64,000 bases of DNA from Linum tenue. Lineage: Eukaryota > Streptophyta > Magnoliopsida > Malpighiales > Linaceae. The notes under the pieces were generated by a model. The model made no database searches and was not told the DNA's origin. It saw nothing but the letters and a program-made list of their open reading frames with translations. This document shows positions 34,020 to 46,794 of this stretch, piece by piece (position 1 is the first letter of the stretch; each line of letters begins with the position of its first letter). Position numbers and translations under genes: made by a program. The stretch covers positions 40,450,495 to 40,514,494 of the forward strand of contig CAMGYJ010000002.1 in the NCBI GenBank assembly GCA_946122785.1, written 5' to 3'.

Positions 34020-37000
34020 TTTGGATGGAGTTGATGACATGGTGGTAAGAACCTCTGTCACTGGAGCCATTACACTCAAAGCAGCCTTGAGAACTTCAGG
34101 CGAACAACCTGGTTTCACTATGGTACGAACCTGGAAACGTACATACAAACAAAATTTCAACTTCTAAATCCTCTAAAGTACATAATCCACAGAGAATCCT
34201 ACTCCATTAGCTAATCATTATTAACTAATGTGGCAGAAGGTGCGATCTATTCTAACTCAGTAGCATTCATTACCAGGTTTAGCGATGACCTGTTGATTAA
34301 AGCTTCCACCATGACTTTATACAAATGAGCACTAGGAAACAAAATGAAAGAAAAGAAACTGAGAGCGAAGTGTGATCTAATAACACAACAACTCACCTTG
34401 TCCAAGTATTCCTGCATTCTGCCCATGTAATCTTGGTCTTCAACGCACGAAGTCACAGCTTTGGCATCTGCCCCTGGACCGTCAAACTGAAGCGGCCCCG
34501 GGTTTCTGTACAGATCATCCAACAAGAATCTCACTGCATTTTGTCTCAGCAACCAACAACCATGTAGAAGCCACGTTGTAATCCTTATTTCCATGTTTTA
34601 ACTCAATACAGAAAACAAGGGGGGATTAAAAGAGGAAGTTGGAAACACTCACCCATATGCTTTGCCATTCAAGTAAACAGTAGCTGGGTGAATAGCAGGT
34701 TTTCGACTTGAAGATGCTCCGGGACTTTGTGCCCATCAATTCACAGTCAACATTGCCTAAAATTCACAGATCACGGAAGTCAGTGCAATATACCAAGTAA
34801 AGATAGATCTTAAGGTGCTGCCATCTACAACATTATCAAATAGAAATTAGAAAGTAAATAGATGGAAGTAGAAATACTGTGATTGGGGCAGCAGCGCAAC
34901 GCCATTTATTCACAGGGTTCTTGAAGTTAGTAAGAGTTGCCATGTAACCATTTAAACCTGCCGCAAGAATATGGTAGCATATGTGAGTGTGACTACTCAT
35001 CTTTCTTTAGAAATAATTGTGCTTATGAGTGTAAGATGTGAAACCATGAACCAATTCAAGAAACCTTCAGTAGTGCATACACCTCAGGAATACTTCCAAT
35101 TAGACCCTCTGGTAGCAGAATAACTCTGTGGTTATTATCTGGTGCAATTAAAATTGTTCAAAATCTTGTTCTGCTCTGGCTTGGACTGCATCACAAATCT
35201 GCTTAGTGATGTCAAATAGAGTAAGTTCTGATGCTGCTACCTCTTCACCAAGAATGACCTGAAACAGGAAAGTAATATGAACAGGCAAGAATGACACTGC
35301 ACTACAAAAGATATCATATAAAAATACATGAAACTAAGAAACTAGTGAATCAATGAATCCTAACCATATTGGGATGAGATTGAAGAGTGCACTCCAAGGC
35401 AACATGAGAAGCTTTACGACCCATTAGCCGAATAAAATAATAGTACTGCAGAAGAGACAACAGGTTAAAATCTTTGCAAAGACTGGGAGTAAAGGCAATA
35501 TGAGAGAATTCATTTATCAATTACCATCAGAGCCGTGAATAAGAAAAATACTGGTATACCTTCTCAGCAGAAAGAGCATCAGTACACATATTGCTGATGA
35601 GCTGGGAATTAACCTGCAGAATGAAAATAAATGAGACTGCACATTCAATGTTTGAGAACCGGAGTTTCACTGTTTAGCATAACATGAAGAGTAGTTTTCA
35701 AAAAAGTACAATATGAAGCATTATAGTAACCAAACTTAGCAGATTGTATCAAACCCAACATTAGTTTCCACAAATTGATTCTTGAGATCTCCATTCAAAG
35801 TAACACGGACACTAACCACCTGCAAAGTGCAAAAGAATCAATTATTGAAGTAATGAGAGAACTGGAAAATCTTAAACAAAGCATCTAAAGGACAGAACAG
35901 CTAGCATCTCAATTCAGCTTTAAAATGCATACAAATGTACCTTGGTTGGACACCCTGCAGCTGCAAACGTCTCAGCAAGTTGAGCAGCATCCGTATTTGA
36001 TTTAACCCCTTTGGATATGCGTAGCAGGAATGGTTACTAATACTTCAAAGTTCATCATGTTTTGTTGACGCAACCTTTGGGACTAACCCTACCTCCAATG
36101 ATAGCAAGGGCATCCAACTTAAGATCTGTGCAGGCAGCCAACGCTGCATTAACTTGTTCATTTGTTCGTATCTGATCTTTGGTCCTTCCAAGCAAATCAT
36201 ACCCACTTTGCAGAGTGCCATCATAGAACAACTTACTCAAACTGGATAGGTTTCCGAGAATAGACAATGTCAACATGACCGTTACATGATTCTATTAGGT
36301 ACCTTGATTTTTGTACGTAGAGAGAATGTTGTCAGCGATTTCAAGAGTTTTCTGTGCAAGGCTGCAAACAATCCCTCGGATCAACCTGTCAATAGAATAT
36401 TGTCATAGGAAGCACATCAATTGCAGTGTATCTAAGATTACTCCTTCAACTGAAGACTTTTGTTTCGTTCACGGAATCATTAATTTACAAACAGTGATGT
36501 TGGCAAAAAAAATATTACCAACCATCATCCAACAATTTTTTTTGGTAAGCCATCAAGAGCAGTTACATCATGCTTAGCTTTTGGTTGACTGACTGACTGA
36601 CTGATTCTGAACTGTACTAGTCTCCAAAACCTCAACCAGAAATCAAAGAAATGAACAAGAATGATTTACCCAGAAATCCAGGCAATACACTGTTAGGATA
36701 ATGAGTCTTGAGAGCATTGTGAAGACCCCATATGACATTATGTCCATCTGGCGACTGCCTTCCACAAAGGACTAGTCCAACCCTGTAGGGCTAGAAGACG
36801 CGGAGCTTCAACACGTGACGATTGCATTGAATGAAACAGAACCATAGTTGCCCATATGATAGAGGTAAGACAGAAATATTACTTGTAAGGTGGATGTTCA
36901 GTGATGATATGAGCATCAGGAACTTTAGCAGTTGCCCTCAGGAAGTGGGCTAAAGGCTGGATCAGCTGCTGTGGTACCATCGCCAAATTACACCCTCACA

Positions 37001-37435
37001 GTGGTTCCCTTCCCTGTGACAAGCCATGACCCCAAAAACAATTAAGAAAAAGACCTGAAAACAAACAGTCTTCTCTGGTCCGAATGCAATAAGAAGTCGT
37101 AATCGTTTTACTTGTGCCAACTCCACCTAACCCTTCCTCCATCTCCGGCTTTCGTTACACTAAGCAGATCTATCCTCAGGAAAGGCTGATCTGAGCTAAC
37201 ATGGATGATCTGAGCTAACATGGATTGTAAAGAAGGAAGAAGAAGGCAGACAGTAAGGAATTAAATTGCGATGAAACAGGGAGATTGCAGAGGACTGACT
37301 GCGCGTGCGAGTGGTACTGACAAATGGAGTAGAGGAGGAAGGAACCTGAAGGTAGGGAGGGAGCTCCGGCTGATACTGAAATCGGAGTTGCTGAAAAGGG
37401 GGTAGTTCTCTGGGAATGCAGAAATCGGAATCCAT
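34020..37435 (-). pseudogene. PFP alpha subunit (pyrophosphate--fructose-6-phosphate 1-phosphotransferase), unprocessed pseudogene
   Basis: Exon-sized blocks in order match the regulatory alpha subunit of cytosolic PPi-dependent phosphofructokinase. Exon 1 (37435-37346) begins MDSDFCIPRELPPFQQLRFQ. Later blocks include [20 protein letters not shown] (~36940), [17 protein letters not shown] (~36760), [20 protein letters not shown] (~36190), [18 protein letters not shown] (~35790), the [20 protein letters not shown] region (~35440), [11 protein letters not shown] (~34480) and [20 protein letters not shown] (~34130). Introns remain, so it is not a processed copy. Lesions: an in-frame TAA at 36988-36990 within the second exon; a small deletion just after it that shifts frame; a Pro-to-Arg change in the normally VPVTLNGD stretch; loss of about 110 residues between PEVYALL (~35075) and GLNGYMATL (~34955); and loss of a few codons at [11 protein letters not shown]. 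No full product is possible. It lies about 340 bp downstream of BRR2 on the same strand. Confidence 0.9.
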
Positions 37436-37774
37436 AGCTACTGCTTGTTGATTGCAAGCAGAAAATGGCGGTAGGTAGAGCCTCTACCGTTGCGGCCAAT
37501 TATGTGGACTTAAAATAAGAGAGACGCTATAAGGAGAAGAACGCTTTTGCAGCGGCATCCAACCAAAACAAAATAAAGCAGAGCATACATTCAAGGGCAT
37601 CTGTCAATTCGCCCAGATGTTTAGTTAGGTTACATAGCGTAAATTACACATCACGATAAAGAAACCAATGCTCAGGTCTTTCTTGTTTTAAGCTACGAAT
37701 GCAAAATGTTCTCACTCAAATCCAAACTAGCGTAACATTTCTCTAACACGCCGCCACACAAAAATGGCAGCCAT

Positions 37775-40700
37775 TCAGTCTCTTTCGCCATCTTCCATTG
37801 CTCCTTCAACATCCACCGTGAAGCTATACTCTTGGTCGCAACCCAGATAAGAGTCGCACATGAAGTAGAGCGTGTAACTCTTCCTTCCTACTTCAGCAGG
37901 AGCCGCAAAATCAAGCTTAACTTTCAGTCTCCTCTGCAGAGATACCCTCTTAATTGCCAGCAGCTGATTCGTCTTGGTGTCCCCGACCACCAGCCACCAC
38001 CCTTCCTCCTTGGACTTAGGGTACCTTGGGGCATCCACCGCACCTACCTCTGTCCTTCCTTCCAGATCCCTCTCCAGCACGACCTGTAGGGTCACATCAT
38101 CTCCAGCCCTCACATTCTCCCCGCCTTGAACCTCATACGTCATATCGATGTTCGGATACCGATTGCAGAACTTGGCAATGTCCAGCAGCTCGGGATCAGA
38201 CATCTGCAGCAGATCCCGCCTCTCATCATCCTCCATCTCCACCAAATCAAACAGAGTCTCTATGTTCTTCCCAGGGTTCTCCATGCACTTCCTGGCCAAT
38301 TCCCGCGTGAAGTGGGGAAGCTGCAGCAGCACGGAATCCCGTTCCCACATCCCTTGTGTCACCATCTGGCTAACTTCCATTGCAAGAAGTGCAAGGTTCA
38401 ACCATCCGTTGCTTGAGATGACATCAACCATTGCCTGGAGCAACCTACTGGCAGAAAGGAGAATCTCCCGCTGGTCGAGTGCTAGATTCTTTCCCACTGT
38501 CTGCCTCGAGAAATGAGCTTGAAGCAGAATGTTGGTTTTTGCATGAGGATCACTGTACCTGGGATTCTCAAACGAGAATCTCTGGTGATTCATCAGCCTT
38601 CGGAGCTTCTCATCCTCCCCTGGTCGTACTGGAAGCTGTGCATACTCCGAGGCAGAAGCCAGAATCTCGAGGAGACCTTTCATCTTTGTCTTGGGAGTCA
38701 AAGACGAGCTGAAGCGTTCGATGGTTGTGTAGCTGATGTAATAGTAAGACGCTATCATGCCAAGATTGAGGGGAGAAAGATCCATGTCATCCTCAATTGC
38801 AATGCACTTGCTTGCTTCCAAGTTGCTCAACGTGTTCTCAACTAACTCTGACAGATGATCAGAGAGATGCCTATGACTCACGCCTTGCAGATTGTAGTAG
38901 TTTGGATTCTGAGTCAACCTCCTGTACATGAATGTCCAGGTGAGATAATCAACTGCATCCTGCTTGTTCTCGATAACTCCAGCGACTATTTCAGCATTAA
39001 AATTATCATGCAGGAAATGGTGCAGGTGACTCTCAACAGGGAAGGCTTCGTAGAGAAACTTCTTGTAGTATTCTTTACGAGGTGCATGGCAGAGGATTAC
39101 ACACTTCCCGGAGTTATCGAGCAACGGTCGACTAGCGTGGCCCATCATCTGCAACAGATCAGCAACCGGGTAGTCCGTGTGAGCATTTTCTCTCCCATCA
39201 TAATACTGAGTTCCCATCACAACTACCAAGTGCGCCAACAGAGACACTCCCCAAGACATCGAGCTGCTCACTACACAAACCTGAATCCAACCTGCTTCAA
39301 ACAATTGCGTGACAACCTCCTGATCCAAATCAGTCAACCCCTCGTGTAAGAAACCGACCCCAAAGGTTAGAGTGACCCGCAGAGTCTCATCCTGAATTTT
39401 AGTTATAAAAGGCTCTAGCTCTATGGAGGGTCGCAACAAAAAGGCAGGATTTTCACCGCCGTCAACTGCAGAGTACGACATCAAGTCCTCAGCTGTGGCC
39501 TTCACATACTTTCTCGTGGGCACATAGACAATGGCAGGCTTCCCATTCTTTGCATGCTGAACTATTGCTGTGTAAGTTGGCTTCGTCATGGCTTGCATCC
39601 TTGCCTCGAAATTGGCAATATCCACCCCTTGTATGTGTATCTCTAGGGGAACAGGACGGACACCAGGTGGGAAATTGAAGAGACCATGCGAGGTAGCTCC
39701 TATCCACTCCCCCAGATCTTTAGCATTAGCAAGAGAAGATGAAAGGGCCACAATCCTTGTCTTGTTCTCGATCTGACTTGCAATGTACCTCATCCTGGAG
39801 ACAATCACCTCTAGCACTGGACCACCCTGGCCTCCAATCAAGTGAAGCTCATCAATTATAAAAAGACTCACTTGCTGAATATTCTTTCTTTGCTTCCACC
39901 GACGGGACAGTGCATCCCATTTCTCTGGAGTACTGATAATTATTTGACCCTTCTCGATGAGTTTCAAATCAGTAGTTGTTTCCCCAGTTAGTTCCACAAC
40001 CCTCAAGCCAAGGCCTTTACCAAACTTCCTCTCCCAATCACGATATCGCTCCTTAGCAATTGCTTCAAGAGGGGCTATATAGACGGCTCGCATGATGCTA
40101 TCAGGTCCTTTCTGGTAATTCCTCAACACTGCAAACTCTGCGCATATCGTCTTCCCACTCCCAGTCGGGGCAGCAACCAGGACATTGTCATCTGTGTTAT
40201 ACAAGACAGTGAAGACCTGTGTCTGGACCGGATTAAAATGCTTAAAACCCTGATAGAGAGCCTCATAGGAAGGATTTCTCAAAGCCGACACAGGAAGAGG
40301 CTGCAAATCCAAGAGCTCAGTTGGAGGGGGGTATTTCTCCGGTAAAATTAGGTGTCTGAAAGAGACAGGAAGAACAGTCTGCGATCCAAGCCACCTATCA
40401 GATACGACACGGATGAAATATTGAGGGGGCAACGGCTCATAGATTGGCACAGTGAAATTCAATGTGTGATCCTCATCAATATACTGCTTCTTTAGCATGA
40501 AATACTCATGGTGCAAGATATATTCGCCATCATTGTCCTCAACAATTACCCAAAATGGTTCCACGTACCCATGAACCCTGTCATCCCACTGAAAATCAGG
40601 GGTGACAGTGAGCTCCACCCTCAAAATAGTTCGAGTTATTGGCTGCACGTGAGCTGCAAGATTCAGCTTTGGAAATTGATGGATGAACTTATGCAACATC

Positions 40701-43700
40701 CTACCCATCTTCGGGAAACGAATGAGTTCACCAATCTCCTGTGATGTGAGGTCATAGTATCTTTCCCACGACAAATCTTTCTTTTCCAATTTCATAAGAA
40801 TCTCATTTGGTATCCCGTTGAATTGGCGAAGGGGTGTTTGGACACTCCACATCTTCTTATTAACCATCTTACACAAGTTCAAAGCCTTCTCAGTCAGCTG
40901 CGCCCACCCTCTTTTCAAGACGATCTCAAAAAGTGCTCGAAGAAGACGACCTGCACTCTGCACCATCCAAAAGAAAGAAAATAAATTAAGAAAAAATTAA
41001 AGCTTCAGCATATGTAGGTCTAAATCCAACAAGAGCTACTAACAGATAATAATAGTACAAGGACCAAGAAAATACCTGTGTTATATAAACCATATCAGTA
41101 GTCAATGACAGGCCTTCAAGCTTCAGCTGTGAAATGTATGCTTGCAGAAGAACATTGATCTTAGCACTAGGCTCCTCCAGACTCTCCTTCACAGGAATCG
41201 GAACGCGGTCCAAAAGCTTCGCTAGTTCCATCTTCTCATCTTGCCTAACAGTTACGTACTTAAACTCTTCACTTAGCGAGAACAAGCGACACAGCTCAAT
41301 GTCCCCCATAGTTGGTTTCAGATGCTCATTATAGGTGGATATGGTGCCGTGAGTAATATAGTAGTAGCTCGCAATACGACCAAGGTCAGTAACCTGGAAA
41401 TATCCACTTTTCCTGTCATACTTGACCAAGTTATTCTTGTCCAAAATTGTTGCAGCTGAATGAATCTGCAGAAGTAAAAAGTGACATTGTTAGGTCTCAA
41501 ACAATGATCCATGTAGGATGTGTGCATTCTAGCTTAGATCACTATTGATCAACACTAGCGCAAGCATCCAAGTTGCATAGCCTCTGGCCTTAGCAATCAG
41601 ATTACTATTCACGTTAATAAACCACCATTCACAGAAAACAATCAATTTCAACTCCACAAGACCTAGTATCAAGCATTTTAGCAAAACTTCCAGCGATTGC
41701 AAACTAAATCCATGAGAAGAGATGCACATGATTACCACTGGTCAGGGACTATACTTGAAAGGCAATAAATTTTTCATAGAGTTAAATACTACTTACCAAA
41801 TCAGCCCTTCTCTCCTCCAGCGTGATATCCCTTGTAAGAATATCTGATGCTAAACCATAAAGAGTGGGATTCCTCAACATCCGTACATACAAGTAGGTAT
41901 AACCAAGCCAATTGCACGCTTCTCTTGCATTCTGAACAGTACCAAGCACAACTTCAGCATTCAACTGATCGGCTAATTTGGATATGAACTGGCTCTCGAT
42001 TGGAAGTTGTTGATTCATCAAGGACAGATAATACTGCAGTTCACTGTGACCTGTGATTATAATACCTTCACCATACGAATCATACTGAGGCCGACCAGCT
42101 CGACCCAACATTTGCATAACATCAAGTGGACTGAGTTCAGTCCAAGCTCCCTTTTCTGGATTATAGATCTGAGTCCCTTTGATTATCACAGTGTGAGCAG
42201 GCAAGTTGACACCCCAAGCTAGAGTTGCAGTAGAAACTAGCACTTGTATATGCCCATCGCCAAAAAGAGCTTCAACAATTTCACGGTCAGCCCTCGCCAA
42301 ACCTGCATGATGAACGGCAAAGCCATAGGGGAGAAGATCTTTAAGATCATTGCTTTTGACAATATTAGTCTGATCCTGGAGAATCTCCCGGCTAGCACTG
42401 TCCTCCTTGAGGAACTTCCCAAGAGTGTCATTAGCCAGTGCAGTGTCTCGTATTGCACGGGCTGTCTTAGCTGTTTCCTTCCTGGAATGCACAAAAATAA
42501 GAGTCTGATGCTTTCCAGCTACGGCAATTACCTTCTCATAACAAAGATCGTTCATTAATTGGAATCTCTGCAATGGCTTCTTGACAGAGACACCAATATA
42601 CTGTTGTGAAAGAGGGACAGGTCTGTAGCTATTATCGAAATGAAAAAGCCCTTTCCCTACATCGACTCTTAAAAACAGCGCCACATCTTCATAGTTAGGG
42701 AGAGTAGCCGACAATCCCACCATCCTGATATGGTCCCTCGTTGTCTCAACCTGTCTGACAGTTCTAGCAACAATACTTTCAAGCACAGGGCCTCTATTAT
42801 CATGAAGAAGGTGGATCTCATCAATGATAAGGAGCTTAACCAATCGGGTGTAGGTGCGATCCCCAGACTTCCTGGTAATGATGTCCCACTTTTCCGGAGT
42901 TGTTACAATTATTTGAGTTTCTTCAATTTGTTGACGAGTGAGTGACTGGTCTCCACTTAGTTCCCTTACATTCACCCCATAATCTTTCAGACGTTCCGAC
43001 AAATTACCAACAACTTCAGCCACAAGAGCTTTCATGGGTGCCACGTAAACTATTTTATAGCCATTATGATCAAATGAACCATCCTTGTCCCTATAAATAC
43101 CAAGCTGCTGAAGTATAGTGAGAACTGCAACATTAGTTTTTCCTGCACCGGTTGGAGCACATAAGAGAATATTATCGGCACCGAAAAGGGCCGTCTGATA
43201 GACCTTACTCTGCACCCTGTTCAGCTGTTGCATATTTTTAAAAGCTGGTTGTGCCCACTCCGGCATCTCCGATATCCTAACAAGCTTCTCATCAGGACCT
43301 AAGGGTTTTGGTTTCAGAGCCGGCACATGAACTTCTTCATACCCCTTGCTCTGATGTCTGTAAGAACCGTTTGGAAGGTCACATTTCTTATTTGCCATAA
43401 ATAGACCACCCTGGTCAAAAGCAATATTTTCCAGGTCAAGCAACTTCGGCTGTCCCTTCACCCAGCTACTACTGTGTGCATCTCTCTCAACAAGCATAGT
43501 TTCATCCCTATCATCATCACCACCAACAGTCCCATCCTTCAGTCTGCGAGCCTCTTCTCTTATGCTTTTCTCCAAATTCTTTTGCCTCTCTTTTGCAGTA
43601 GCTCGGGTCGCCCGAAGCTGCAGCAGAATAGCAGCCAAATCAGGACCTGACATTGTCATTTCCTCCTCAATGTGGTTTCTCTCTTCCTGGTCCTTGGCAC

Positions 43701-44766
43701 GAACTAAACGGGTGCACCACACAATCTTCAGCCTATTATGCACGAGAAACTTTATAAGGCTGAACTTCTCAAACTGGAGGTGATACACCAACTTATTCTC
43801 AACTTCACGGTTTTCTCCCTCAGCAAGAATCTTTAGCACCTCTTCTGCAAGTGTTTGACACTGCTGTGGGTCGATCTGTTGTTCAAAAGCCTGGGAGATC
43901 TTCCTCTGGAGCCAATAAGCATCAATATCTTGAACATTAAGATTCATACCCTCATTTGCCTGCCCCACGTCATCATCATCAATCGCACCACCCATCTGCA
44001 TAGCCCCACCACGATCACGCTTGACCAAATCATCATCATCGTCATCCTCTTCGTCCTCTGGGACCATATCAAGATCACTCTCTTCTTCCTCATCCTCATT
44101 GTCTTCGTCAAACTCAACCGCCACCCCTACATCATCATCAAGAGCATCTTCACCATTAACAGCAGTAGGTCCACCAGCATCAGCTCCATCTTGGTAATCC
44201 TTGATAAGACTTCCAAGAGTAACCAGGTTATTAAAGAAATCACTGGAGATTGGATTCAACAGCTTCTCAATTTCCTTCTTCTTGTCAGTCGTCTTCGAGG
44301 ACTCATTCTTAAGTACAGCCAGAATCTCATCAGCAGCAGCACTGACAATATTAGGAGGCTGACCACCCAGTTGGGATTGAATGGCACTAAGCATGGCTTC
44401 ATATGCAGCTCTGGTTTCCTTGGTCTTGGGCTGGTAGACTCCTTCTTCGGTTGAGGAGAGTACACTCTCCTGCCGGATTCTTCGACGTTTAGCTTGGCGG
44501 CTTGGAACAGGTTCAAACTGGTTGTCCCTCTCCTTCTTCTTCTTCGATTTCTTAAGTTTCTCTTCAAGCTCAGGCGGTCTGCCTCTCTCAACACGATCAC
44601 CGAAGTTCCTGGGGTCGATTTTGCCGTGGAGAGACTCGGGCTCGCCCGTGGGCTCATGTGTATCTCGGGGACGGGAGTCGGTAGTGAGGACAAGACTCGA
44701 GTTAGCTCTGTACTCGTATTGTTTGAATCGAGCATGAGCTTCTGCGCCACCACCGAGGTGAGCCAT
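37775..44766 (-). CDS. BRR2: BRR2-type DExH-box RNA helicase, U5 snRNP 200-kDa protein
   Basis: Three coding exons (44766-41797, 41465-41076, 40957-37775) join in phase to 2180 residues, the usual plant BRR2 length. BRR2 unwinds U4/U6 snRNA and drives spliceosome activation and disassembly in the nucleus. The N-terminal region has a Lys-rich segment, an acidic tract (res ~270-305) and the [21 protein letters not shown]-like part. The active N cassette has APTGAGKT (537-544), DEIH (649-652) and QMLGRAGRP (from 885), then a Sec63-type unit. The C cassette retains APTGSGKT (1383-1390) and DELH (1489-1492). Its motif VI is GHASRP (1726-1731), where the N cassette has GRAGRP. A second Sec63 unit ends the protein. 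I chose the ATG at 44766 ([20 protein letters not shown]) because it matches the family start; the frame is open for 52 codons further upstream but that part is leader. No lesions are seen. Confidence 0.97.
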
Positions 44767-45110
44767 TGCGGGGGAACTGAAACAGTTGGATCTGGAACAG
44801 ATGAGAAAATAGCAAGCAGGAAGAAGAAAAAAACCAAAACTCAATAAAACAAGGAAAACCCTAACCTTTATAACAAAAGAGGATCGACAAGCAGCAGAGA
44901 TAATCCCCGGAAAGAAACCCAAACCCTAAACGAAAGAAAGAGAGCGCGTATCAATTAGGAACAAGCAAATACAGATAACAGATGCAAACAATGGGAGAAG
45001 GCAATTAACAGGTCCAGTTAACTCACCGAGCAGTTTAAGTTGACGAAGCTAAAACCTCACTCAGTCGAGACTGGCAGCTTAGCTTTCTCGGAAGCTTCCT
45101 TCTTCTCCGT
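44767..45110 (-). promoter_or_regulatory. BRR2 5' leader with probable leader intron
   Basis: On the minus strand a donor GTGAGT (45026-45021) and an acceptor ending CTGTTCCAG at 44792 would remove 235 bases. The first coding exon would then start at 44791, 25 bases before the ATG. An AAACCCTAA telo-box lies at 44921-44929 (as read on +), common near the starts of plant housekeeping genes. If transcription begins close to it, the intron call would be wrong. Confidence 0.5.
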
Positions 45111-45447
45111 TCACTTGTTCGTCGGTAATGAGGCCTCCGTCGATCCACTGAGACGGGGCTGTGTGTGGATTGTGGGGATAGCTTATCAGGGTTTTTCGTT
45201 TTTAGGGCAAAAAATTCAGAACCGCCATATTCCGATCCAAGTCGGTCCAGGCTTCTATGGCTCTGGCTACTTCCCACGATTTGGTTGTGTTCCCTGCTCC
45301 TGCTCTCTTAGCGGGGTTGCCCCCTACCTTTGGGCTTTGGGCTCTCTAGTTTCAGCTGGCTAGCTTAATTATGGGCCGAACAGATTGCTTCATAGCTGGT
45401 GGCCCAAAAAAAAAATTTGTCATGGTAATAGATAGTGTACTACAGAA

Positions 45448-45622
45448 TAGGGATGACAACAAAACCGGAACCCACGGGTACCCACCCGACCCAACCCAGT
45501 CAACGCGGGTAAAATTCGTGTTGATGGGTTTTGGGCCGGATTTGGGTTTAAACCCGTTCACTATTCACCGGGTTGGGTTTGGGTTTAGGTAAACCCGACC
45601 CATGGGTACCCGCCCACACCTA
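45448..45622. mobile_element. Short hAT-like MITE
   Basis: It starts TAGGGATGACAACAAAACCGG and ends CCCGCCCACACCTA, with ACCCG/CGGGT motifs in inverted arrangement. The left end is like that of the element at 26257. The flanks do not show a convincing 8-bp duplication. Confidence 0.45.
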
Positions 45623-46789
45623 TATAATTAATTTTCTCGGTATATTTAATATTCTAAACAATTAATCTTATTTATGTTTGTGGAGACATGTCTAATTTTT
45701 TCTTTCTAATCGTGTAGAATGAAGTTGATGTTATCGAGTGGAGAGTGAAGAAACTTAATTGAAAGGAAGAAGTTTTCGATTAATCATGTTATTTATGGAT
45801 AATTTGTGATTTGCTTCAATTTTCTTGAGTTTTCTAGATTGGTGTTGAACAATTTGTATAGTTAATTTGTGATTTCAATGCGATGGAAATGAAAGAGCGG
45901 TAGTCAACCAAATGGGTTGCTATCGATGAAGGGTCGTTTGTGCCACGCGATGGGCAGCACTATTAGTATGCCTAGGAACATAAAAAACGAATAAACGCAA
46001 AAGAAGTCTTTGTTCGACAAACTTCTTGAAACACCTTCGCAACTCCTATAAGCCGATTTACGCCAAATAAAAAACCCGCATAGAGTTCATCGAAAGCAAC
46101 ACCAGTCACCAATGTCCCACCAATTCCTCGGGATAGGAAAGTCTATGAAAGTGCTCCCAAAACCTAGACCCCTGCAAAAATAACCACAACATAGTGCCCA
46201 GCCAAAGCCACCACTCTAGTAAAATGAGGAAGGAAATCACAATGCCCTTGAAGCACGGTCAAAGAGGGCATCAAATGCAGCAAGCGTGCTGATGAAACCA
46301 ACTCAACAAACAAATCAAAACAGGTAAAAACTCAATGTCTGTGCAATAGAATGGAAAAATAGTGCGACAGTAAAAATTTGAGGATGAGGCAGCCTCACAA
46401 TACGGTTAATGATTAAGCAATAAAAGAATAAAAAATCTCCCACAAGAACAACACACGCTAAAGACCATGTAATCCCTGCGAAGAAAAATAAAATAGTAAA
46501 ATGAAATGAAAAATACTTTGGATCACACTTATCAATGAAAATAAGTCACGACTAAGAACAACAACCACCAATGGCCAAGAACTCGGAATTATCCACCCTA
46601 CCCACTAAGCGCTGAAAAGGGTAGCAGTTATCCGTCCAACCGTCACGGCCCCGCAGAGGGAGAATATGGTAGATGGAGGAGATCACCATAGCGCGGAAGG
46701 GAACTTACTGGGAAGGCAACGTCGGGATGAAGAGACAAGCGAAGCTAGAAAAACCTTATCAGTGAGAATCAATGCAACGCTTAAACCAA
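45623..46789. other. Intergenic host sequence left of the copia insertion
   Basis: No gene is recognised. The sequence continues beyond the retrotransposon at 52466. It resembles non-coding or decayed repeat DNA. The 63-codon ORF at 46666-46857 runs into the LTR and is not a gene. Confidence 0.3.
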
Positions 46790-46794
46790 CCAAG

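Noticed and set aside
34020..37435. Functional PFP-alpha gene
   Set aside because: In-frame stop, frameshifting microdeletion and ~110 residues missing; no splice choice seen that restores the frame.
38026..39349. Several + strand ORFs of 93-164 codons
   Set aside because: All lie antisense to the third coding exon of BRR2.
43855..44454. 199-codon + strand ORF opposite BRR2
   Set aside because: It is antisense to the acidic and Lys-rich coding part of BRR2; its Ile/His-rich translation is a shadow.
44767..44922. BRR2 start 52 codons upstream at 44922
   Set aside because: The extension is hydrophobic and unlike any BRR2 start, while [14 protein letters not shown] at 44766 matches the family; a leader intron probably removes most of it.
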